Below are positions 57,829 to 64,000 of a DNA stretch of 64,000 nucleotides, in pieces. A program made the position numbers and the translations under genes. The stretch comes from Prevotella sp. UBA7551. GTDB taxonomy: Bacteria > Bacteroidota > Bacteroidia > Bacteroidales > Bacteroidaceae. The notes beneath the pieces are model-generated. The model saw only the letters and a program-made list of their open reading frames with translations, had not been told where the DNA came from and did not search any database. How positions within the stretch are numbered: the stretch's first letter is position 1; each line of letters starts with the position of its first letter. The DNA lies in assembly GCA_002479145.1 (NCBI GenBank), contig DLLX01000017.1:2992-66991 (forward strand), read 5' to 3'.

Positions 57829-59604
57829 ATGAAAAGAAAGATTCAGTTCAGTCTCGTCTATCGGGACATGTGGCAAAGTTCAGGAAAATTCCAACCGCGT
57901 AAGGATCAGTTGGAGCGCATAGCTCCCGTTATCATCGACATGGGTTGCTTCTCCCGTGTGGAGACCAATGGCGGCGCATTCGAGCAAGTCAGCCTGTTGG
58001 CCGGTGAGAACCCTAACGAGGCTGTCCGTGCCTTCTGCAAGCCCTTCAATGAGGTGGGAATCAAAACGCATATGCTCGACCGCGGCCTCAACGCGCTGCG
58101 TATGTACCCCGTGCCCGATGACGTTCGCGCAATGATGTACCGCGTAAAGCACGCACAGGGAGTGGACATTCCCCGCATCTTCGACGGTCTGAACGACATC
58201 CGCAACATAGCCCCGTCCATCCGATGGGCCAAGGAGGCGGGCATGACCCCGCAGGGCACGCTCTGCATCACTACCTCCCCGATCCACACATTGGAGTATT
58301 ACGCCAAGCTCGCCGACGAGGAGATCGCCGCCGGGGCGGAGGAAATCTGCCTCAAGGACATGGCCGGAATCGGCCAGCCGACGTTCCTTGGCCAGCTCAC
58401 AAAGATGATCAAGGACAAGCATCCCGACATCGTCATTGAGTACCATGGCCACTCGGGCCCTGGTCTGTCTATGGCTTCCGTGCTGGAGGTGTGTAAGAAC
58501 GGCTGCGACATCATCGATACAGCCATCGAGCCGCTATCGTGGGGCAAGGTCCATCCGGACATCATCTCCGTGCAGAGCATGCTCCGCCATGCCGGTTTCG
58601 ACGTGGCCGACATCAACATGGACGCTTACATGAAGGCCCGCGCCTTGACACAGGAGTTCATAGACGAGTGGCTCGGCTACTTCATCAACCCGCAAAACAA
58701 AATCATGAGCTCGCTGCTCCTGACCTGTGGGCTGCCGGGTGGCATGATGGGGTCGATGATGTCTGACCTCGGTGGCATCCGTACCACCATCAACAACCTG
58801 CGCCGCAAGAAGGGCGAAAAGGAGCTGTCCACCGACGACCTGCTCATCAAGCTGTTTGACGAGGTGGCTTATGTATGGCCGCGCGTGGGATACCCACCCC
58901 TCGTCACGCCGTTCTCACAGTACACCAAGAACATCGCGCTGCTGAATCTCCTCACCCTCGAGCAGGGCAAAGGCCGCTTCGTGATGATGGACGACTCCAT
59001 GTGGGGCATGATTCTCGGCCGCAGCGGCCGTGTGCCTGGCGAGATTGCGCCCGAAATCAAGGAAATCGCAGAAAAGAAGGGGCTGCAATTCACTGACGCC
59101 GACCCACACACGCTGTTGAAGAATGCGCTGCCCGACTTCCGCAAGGAATTGGCCGACAACGGATGGGATGCCGGACAGGACGAGGAAGAGCTGTTTGAGC
59201 TCGCCATGCACCCCGAACAGTACCGCAACTACAAGAGCGGACAGGCCAAGAAGAACTTCCTGGCCGACCTTCAGGCAGCAAAGGACAAAGCGCAAGGCGC
59301 AAAGATGAGCATCGAAGAGGCCACGGCCTTCAAGCACGCCAAGGCCGATGCCATCGTGTCGCCCGTCAGAGGACAGGTATTCTGGGAGTTTCAGGGCGAC
59401 GCAGAGGCCACTCCCGCCATCGAGCCTTACATTGGCAAGGAGTACAACGAGGGCGATGCGTTCTGCTACATCCTGACCCCGTGGGGCGAATTTGAGACCA
59501 TTCCCGCCAGTCTGGGCGGCAAATTGGTGGAGATAAACGCCAAGCAGGGAGCCAAAGTACGCAAGGGCGACGTGATAGCCTACATACAAAGGAAAGAAAA
59601 ATAA
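57829..59604 (+). CDS. Oxaloacetate decarboxylase/pyruvate carboxylase-type carboxyltransferase with non-canonical biotinyl domain
   Basis: A 591-residue protein of the OadA/PycB class. The carboxyltransferase barrel keeps the metal site: YRDMWQS (Asp13), CLKDMAG (Lys176, the carbamylated lysine position) and EYHGHSG (His206, His208). After a linker, the last 80 residues form a biotinyl/lipoyl-like barrel sandwich, but where biotin carriers have EAMKM the text reads TPWGE, so there is no lysine to biotinylate. The protein must use a separate biotin carrier or work otherwise. I recall similar Bacteroidetes proteins, often annotated as oxaloacetate decarboxylase; the reaction is inferred. It stands alone. 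Confidence 0.85.
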   Translation: MKRKIQFSLVYRDMWQSSGKFQPRKDQLERIAPVIIDMGCFSRVETNGGAFEQVSLLAGENPNEAVRAFCKPFNEVGIKTHMLDRGLNALRMYPVPDDVRAMMYRVKHAQGVDIPRIFDGLNDIRNIAPSIRWAKEAGMTPQGTLCITTSPIHTLEYYAKLADEEIAAGAEEICLKDMAGIGQPTFLGQLTKMIKDKHPDIVIEYHGHSGPGLSMASVLEVCKNGCDIIDTAIEPLSWGKVHPDIISVQSMLRHAGFDVADINMDAYMKARALTQEFIDEWLGYFINPQNKIMSSLLLTCGLPGGMMGSMMSDLGGIRTTINNLRRKKGEKELSTDDLLIKLFDEVAYVWPRVGYPPLVTPFSQYTKNIALLNLLTLEQGKGRFVMMDDSMWGMILGRSGRVPGEIAPEIKEIAEKKGLQFTDADPHTLLKNALPDFRKELADNGWDAGQDEEELFELAMHPEQYRNYKSGQAKKNFLADLQAAKDKAQGAKMSIEEATAFKHAKADAIVSPVRGQVFWEFQGDAEATPAIEPYIGKEYNEGDAFCYILTPWGEFETIPASLGGKLVEINAKQGAKVRKGDVIAYIQRKEK

Positions 59605-59778
59605 GAACCGTCCACCCTTCCACCGCATCACCACTGGGAGGGAAGGCGGACGAGCACTGTCTTTTCTCTCAGCGACAATGAGGCCATAAGCTGCGCGTAC
59701 TGGCGTTCACGCCTTACTATTGAGCGCACCTACCCGGTGACAATGCGCTATGAAAAGGCGGTACAAACCCATCCGACG

Positions 59779-60327
59779 ATGGACTTTCAGAAAATCATAG
59801 ACCAATATTATCCAGAGGAGAATGCGTTGCGGCGCATTCTCCTTATACATAGTCGGCAAGTGGCGGAGCGGGCCTTGCGCATCGTGGAGGCTCATCCCGA
59901 GCTGAAACTCGATGGGCAATTTGTCCAAGAGGCGGCCATGCTCCACGACATCGGCATCTTTCTTTGCGACGCGCCAGGCATAGAGTGCCATGGCAAGGAG
60001 CCTTATATCTGCCACGGAAGATTGGGAGCAGAGCTGCTACGCAAGGCAGGTTATCCGCGACACGCACGCGTATGCGAGCGGCATACGGGCGCTGGACTGA
60101 CCAAGAAGGAAATCATAGCACAGCATCTGCCCCTCCCCGCACAAGACTTCCTGCCCGAAACGATGGAGGAAAAGCTGATCTGCTATGCCGACAAGTTCTA
60201 CTCCAAGAGCCACCTCGACAAGGTGAAGACCAAGGAGCAAGCCGAGCACAGCCTTTCAAAATATGGCAAAGAGGGCGTGGCACGCTTCCGCGAGTGGCAA
60301 CGGCTCTTTGAACCCGACATCAAATGA
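59779..60327 (+). CDS. HD-domain phosphohydrolase
   Basis: A 182-residue soluble HD-superfamily protein. The metal-binding pattern is visible: LIHSRQVAERAL (His), AAMLHDIGIFL (HD pair), CHGRLGAELLRKAG (His) and a later CYADKFYSK (Asp). Likely a nucleotidase or phosphohydrolase of unknown substrate. Start chosen at ATG 59779; ATGs at 59737 and 59743 are in frame but add unlike sequence. It ends 16 nt before mfd and is probably co-transcribed with it. Confidence 0.88.
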   Translation: MDFQKIIDQYYPEENALRRILLIHSRQVAERALRIVEAHPELKLDGQFVQEAAMLHDIGIFLCDAPGIECHGKEPYICHGRLGAELLRKAGYPRHARVCERHTGAGLTKKEIIAQHLPLPAQDFLPETMEEKLICYADKFYSKSHLDKVKTKEQAEHSLSKYGKEGVARFREWQRLFEPDIK

Positions 60328-60343
60328 CGGACATGCCCACCCT

Positions 60344-63300
60344 ATGAAAATAGAAGAACTACGCCACCTCTTTGCCTCGCTACCCCAACAGGGTGTGCTG
60401 GCCAAGCTGCTCCAGGACGACAAGGTGCGCCACATCTGCCTCAACGGACTCGTGGCATCGGCCCCCGCCACATTCTTCGCAGCCTTTGCTGAACAGAGTC
60501 CACACCCCATTCTCTTCATACTTGACGATGCCGACGCGGCAGGCTATTTCTACAACGACCTCAAGGCACTGGGCATAGAAGCCCTACTCTTCCCCTCCTC
60601 GTACCGACGTGCCGTGAAATACGGGCAACGGGATGCTGGAAGCGAAATCTTGCGGACGGAGACAATGGCCGCACTGGCCACGCAAGACGCCAAAGCGAAA
60701 CCGCTCTACATCGTCACCGAGCCTTCGGCACTGGCTGAGCGGGTGGTTTCGAAAGAGCATCTGGATGACAACACCATCCGACTGGAGACGGGGCAGCAGG
60801 TGGATGTGGTGGAGTTGCAGAAGCGGCTGCGCACGTTGGGATTCCAAGAGGTGGACTATGTGTATGAGCCTGGGCAGTTCGCAGTGCGCGGAAGCATACT
60901 TGACATCTATTCGTATAGCTCGGAATATCCGTTCAGAGTCGATTTCTTCGGCGATGAAATCGACACGCTCCGCACCTTTGAGGTAGAGACTCAGCTTTCG
61001 CTTCAAAAACGCCAACAGTTGGAGATTGTGCCCGAGCTGGCCAAAGAAGATAACGGACGGCTGACCACTTTCCTGCAACTGCTTCCCAAGGAGACCCTCA
61101 TAGTGACGAAAGACATACACTATGTGGCAGATTGTATCGGCAAAGTGTTTGACGAGGGATTCTCCAAAAGCGCGCTGGCCGAACAGACGGAGGGAAAGAG
61201 CGAGATGGAACAGGAAACCATACGCCAGCAGTTGCAGGCCGAAAGCAAACTTGTGGGGCGCGGACTTTTCCTTACCGACACGCAGAACTTTAAGCTCATA
61301 GAGACGGGATGTGCCCCGACACACACGGCGGACGCAACGATAGACTGCCCGACATCACCACAAACCATTTTTCATAAGAACTTCGACCTCCTCATACAAA
61401 CGCTCCGCAACGATGAAGCTGCAGGAAGAAAGGTATTCATCCTTGCCGACAGCCAGAAGCAGACAGAGCGTCTGCGGGAGATTTTTGCCTCGAAGGTCAC
61501 TGAGAGCGGCGGGGCGCCTGTGTCGTTCACGCCTGTTGACCGCACCCTACACGAGGGGTTCAACGACGAGACACTGGGGCTGAGCCTCTACACAGACCAT
61601 CAGATATTCGACCGATTCCATAAATACACACTTCGCTCGGACAAAGCAAAGCAGGGAAAGATGGCCCTGACGATGAAGGAGTTGCGGGAAATGGAGCCGG
61701 GCGACTTTGTGGTGCATGTCGACTTGGGCATTGGCAAGTTCGCAGGGCTGGTCCGCGTGCCGACAGGAAACAGCTATCAGGAGATGATACGGCTGGTCTA
61801 CCAGCATGGCGACATTGCCGACGTCTCCATACACTCGCTCTACAAAATCAGCAAATACCGCAGCGCCGAGACCGGTGAGCCGCCCCGTCTCTCGCTTCTT
61901 GGTTCAGGAGCGTGGAACAGGCTCAAGGAAAAAGCCAAGAAGCGCATCAAAGACATTGCGCGCGACCTCATCAAGCTCTATGCCAAACGCCGACACGAGC
62001 GCGGATTCGCCTTCTCGCCAGACAACTACATGCAGCACGAGCTGGAGGCTTCGTTTCTCTACGAGGACACACCAGACCAGCTGAAATCGACGCAGCAGGT
62101 GAAGCACGACATGGAAAGTCCTCGGCCGATGGACCGGTTGGTCTGTGGCGACGTGGGATTCGGAAAGACGGAGGTCGCCATACGCGCAGCGTTCAAAGCA
62201 GTGTGCGACAATAAGCAGGTCGCAGTGCTTGTTCCGACAACTGTACTGGCCTTTCAGCACTTCAAAACTTTCTCCAAGCGGCTGCAAGACATGCCAGTTC
62301 GCGTCGATTACCTGTCGCGAGCACGCACTGCCAAGCAAACTCGGCAAGTGACGGAGGATTTGGCAGCAGGGAAAATCGACATTCTCGTGGGAACACACAA
62401 GCTGATTGGCAAGTCGGTGAAGTGGAAAGACCTTGGGTTGCTGATTATAGATGAGGAGCAGAAGTTTGGTGTGGCGACGAAGGAGAAGCTTCGTCAACTG
62501 AAAACCAACGTCGATACACTCACGCTGTCGGCTACCCCCATACCGCGGACGCTGCAGTTCTCACTCATGGGGGCACGGGACATGAGCATCATGCGCACCC
62601 CACCACCCAACCGATACCCTATCCAAACGGAGATTTCGACGTTCTCGAGCGAGATCATTGCCGATGCCATCAACTTCGAGATGAGCCGTGGGGGACAGGT
62701 GTTCTTTGTCAATGACCGCATTGCAGGCCTTGCCCCGATAGCAGAGCTAATCCATAAGTATGTGCCTGACTGCCGGGTGGGCATCGGGCATGGGCAGATG
62801 TCACCAGAGGAGTTGGAGAAAGTCGTAATAGGATTCATGAACTACGATTACGACGTGCTGCTCTCGACGACCATCGTGGAGAACGGCATTGACATTCCCA
62901 ACGCCAACACCATCATCATCAACGACGCCCACCGCTTCGGCCTGTCGGACCTCCACCAGATGCGCGGCCGGGTGGGAAGGTCGAACAAGAAGGCGTTTTG
63001 CTACCTGCTCGCACCGCCTTTGGCCAATCTGCCGGCCGATGCGCGCCGCCGTCTGGAGGCACTGGAGACGTTCTCCGAGCTGGGAAGCGGTTTTTCCATC
63101 GCCATGCAGGACCTCGACATACGTGGTGCGGGCAACCTGCTGGGGGCGGAACAAAGCGGATTCATGGAGGACTTGGGCTACGAGACCTACCAGAAGATTC
63201 TCTCACAAGCCGTGACAGAACTCAGAAACGACGAGTTTCAAGACCTCTATGCAGAGCAAATCGCACAGGGTGAGGCCATTTCGGGTGACGACTTCGTCGA

Positions 63301-63757
63301 TGACTGTGCGGTGGAGAGCGACTTGGAAATGTATTTCCCCGACAACTACGTGCCAGGATCATCGGAAAGGATGCTGCTGTACAGAGAGTTGGACAACATG
63401 GAAAGCGACAAGGAGCTGGAAGCTTACCGCCAGCGGCTCATCGACCGATTCGGTCCCGTGCCTAAGCAGGGAGAGGAGCTGATGCTCATCGTGCCACTTC
63501 GAAGGATGGGGAGACGGCTGGGATGCGAGAAGATCATCCTCCGTCAGGGGCGGATGCAGATGCAATTTGTCTCCAATGTAGAGAGCCCATTCTACCAAAG
63601 CACCACCTTTGGACACGTCATCGACTACATCGGGCATCATCCGCGGCGCTGCAACCTGAAGGAGAAGAACGGGAAACGGTGGATGATAGTGTCGCAAGTG
63701 GACTCGGTGAGGGAAGCCGTGAAAATACTGAGAGGCATAGATGCCGAGGATAAATAG
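60344..63757 (+). CDS. mfd: Transcription-repair coupling factor Mfd
   Basis: Mfd removes RNA polymerase stalled at DNA damage and recruits UvrA. Domains in order: UvrB-homology region (about 1-330, with DVVELQKRLRTLGFQEVDYV and VRGSILDIYSY), the RNA-polymerase-interacting domain (EMEPGDFVVHVDLGIGKFAG, about 450-520), the helicase motor with Walker A GDVGFGKTEVA near 602 and DEEQ near 705, TRG-type segments, and a C-terminal UvrA-inhibitory domain. The 1137 residues are full length. Start at ATG 60344; the longer frame to 60263 lies inside the HD gene. Confidence 0.96.
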   Translation: MKIEELRHLFASLPQQGVLAKLLQDDKVRHICLNGLVASAPATFFAAFAEQSPHPILFILDDADAAGYFYNDLKALGIEALLFPSSYRRAVKYGQRDAGSEILRTETMAALATQDAKAKPLYIVTEPSALAERVVSKEHLDDNTIRLETGQQVDVVELQKRLRTLGFQEVDYVYEPGQFAVRGSILDIYSYSSEYPFRVDFFGDEIDTLRTFEVETQLSLQKRQQLEIVPELAKEDNGRLTTFLQLLPKETLIVTKDIHYVADCIGKVFDEGFSKSALAEQTEGKSEMEQETIRQQLQAESKLVGRGLFLTDTQNFKLIETGCAPTHTADATIDCPTSPQTIFHKNFDLLIQTLRNDEAAGRKVFILADSQKQTERLREIFASKVTESGGAPVSFTPVDRTLHEGFNDETLGLSLYTDHQIFDRFHKYTLRSDKAKQGKMALTMKELREMEPGDFVVHVDLGIGKFAGLVRVPTGNSYQEMIRLVYQHGDIADVSIHSLYKISKYRSAETGEPPRLSLLGSGAWNRLKEKAKKRIKDIARDLIKLYAKRRHERGFAFSPDNYMQHELEASFLYEDTPDQLKSTQQVKHDMESPRPMDRLVCGDVGFGKTEVAIRAAFKAVCDNKQVAVLVPTTVLAFQHFKTFSKRLQDMPVRVDYLSRARTAKQTRQVTEDLAAGKIDILVGTHKLIGKSVKWKDLGLLIIDEEQKFGVATKEKLRQLKTNVDTLTLSATPIPRTLQFSLMGARDMSIMRTPPPNRYPIQTEISTFSSEIIADAINFEMSRGGQVFFVNDRIAGLAPIAELIHKYVPDCRVGIGHGQMSPEELEKVVIGFMNYDYDVLLSTTIVENGIDIPNANTIIINDAHRFGLSDLHQMRGRVGRSNKKAFCYLLAPPLANLPADARRRLEALETFSELGSGFSIAMQDLDIRGAGNLLGAEQSGFMEDLGYETYQKILSQAVTELRNDEFQDLYAEQIAQGEAISGDDFVDDCAVESDLEMYFPDNYVPGSSERMLLYRELDNMESDKELEAYRQRLIDRFGPVPKQGEELMLIVPLRRMGRRLGCEKIILRQGRMQMQFVSNVESPFYQSTTFGHVIDYIGHHPRRCNLKEKNGKRWMIVSQVDSVREAVKILRGIDAEDK

Positions 63758-63759
63758 AA

Positions 63760-63793
63760 AAAGGGCAAGCCCGAACTGCTGGACTTGCCCTTT
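63760..63793 (+). terminator. Terminator after mfd
   Basis: 10-bp stem AAAGGGCAAG/CTTGCCCTTT with a 14-nt loop, starting 2 nt past the mfd stop. Confidence 0.7.
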
Positions 63794-63889
63794 CTTATGG
63801 ATAGAACAATATACTTAATCGGGGAAGATGGGCACCTGTAGCCTATCGCTTTTCGGTAGAGGTACAGGCTCTTCCAGTGATGAAGCGCA

Positions 63890-64000
63890 CTACATGGTTT
63901 CGCAATTAGTCTGCTCACCTGGAGCAATCACTTCGTCTGCTGTCATCACGCGCGTCTTGTATCCAATCTTCTCCAGCTGCTTCTGCAACTTCTCAAGACT
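63890..64000 (-). CDS. C-terminal fragment of an unidentified gene, cut by the window edge
   Basis: On the minus strand an open frame enters from the right edge and stops at TAG (63892-63890), giving 36 codons. The visible end reads, in part, SLEKLQKQLEKIGYKTRVM and then TADEVIAPGEQTNCETM. It has a coding-like helical start and no stop to the edge. The family is not recognised from so little. The gene is convergent with mfd. Confidence 0.55.
   Translation of the reverse strand, partial: SLEKLQKQLEKIGYKTRVMTADEVIAPGEQTNCETM

Overview
This 64 kb window looks like a chromosome segment from a Prevotella-like member of the Bacteroidales. Three things point there. The gene neighbourhoods are typical of that order: sppA-lpxK-punA-thiL, hpt-adk-obgE-pgeF and ftsX-DUF3098-uppP-truB-queA-folK. 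The upstream regions carry the Bacteroidetes -7 box TAnnTTTG, sometimes with a TTG/TTTG near -33, and Shine-Dalgarno sequences are mostly absent. There are also TonB-type outer-membrane proteins, a probable type IX-secreted protein and family-typical proteins such as DUF4494. Base composition is moderately GC-rich with AT-rich intergenic spacers. I found no rRNA or tRNA genes, phage genes, transposases or CRISPR arrays. Most of the window is core chromosome.

Layout. 1-3.7 kb: sppA (5' truncated), lpxK, punA and thiL on the plus strand. 3.9-5.4 kb: NAD(P)HX repair enzyme (minus). 5.5-8.8 kb: hpt, adk, obgE, pgeF. 8.9-10.6 kb: thioesterase and secreted sialidase. 11.3-17.7 kb: rpsO (minus), typA (plus), then a minus-strand run of a FtsX/LolE-type permease, rmuC and threonine aldolase. 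17.9-22.4 kb: aminotransferase, DUF4494 protein, YggS, a LuxR-type regulator with a degenerate receiver, queH and a small membrane protein. 22.7-30 kb: cls with a YbjN/TPR-like protein, dnaG and the CCA-adding enzyme. 30.2-37.2 kb: a tripartite RND efflux pump followed by an lpxA-family gene. 37.4-42.9 kb: radical SAM protein, then the ftsX to folK operon. 43.5-48.8 kb: a surface/secreted block (possible T9SS cargo, phosphate-type porin, a lipoprotein with two lamin-tail domains, a metallophosphoesterase, and a tiny Cys/Lys-rich exported protein). 49-54 kb: HAD phosphatase, aroB and a TonB-type outer-membrane protein. 54.2-64 kb: Na+/Ca2+ exchanger, queuosine-precursor transporter, queF, a lipoprotein, an oxaloacetate-decarboxylase-like carboxyltransferase, an HD hydrolase, mfd, and the 3' end of an unidentified minus-strand gene.

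Queuosine genes recur through the window: queH, queA, the YhhQ-type transporter and queF. A preQ1-I riboswitch sits directly on the start codon of the transporter gene. queC, which I recall as the usual middle gene of a yhhQ-queC-queF cluster in this order, is not between the transporter and queF. That gap instead holds an AT-rich repeat.

The most unusual structure is a three-copy intergenic repeat (about 10.91, 43.06 and 56.14 kb). Each copy is three 16-17 bp A/T-only units starting exactly 22 bp apart and separated by short GC-containing spacers. The outer units are inverted repeats of each other. I know of no description of it. Other points worth a second look are a carboxyltransferase whose biotinyl-type domain lacks the lysine motif, a 125-nt out-of-frame overlap of lpxK and punA, and the Cys/Lys-rich exported peptide. 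All functional calls are from reading the sequence; no database search was run.
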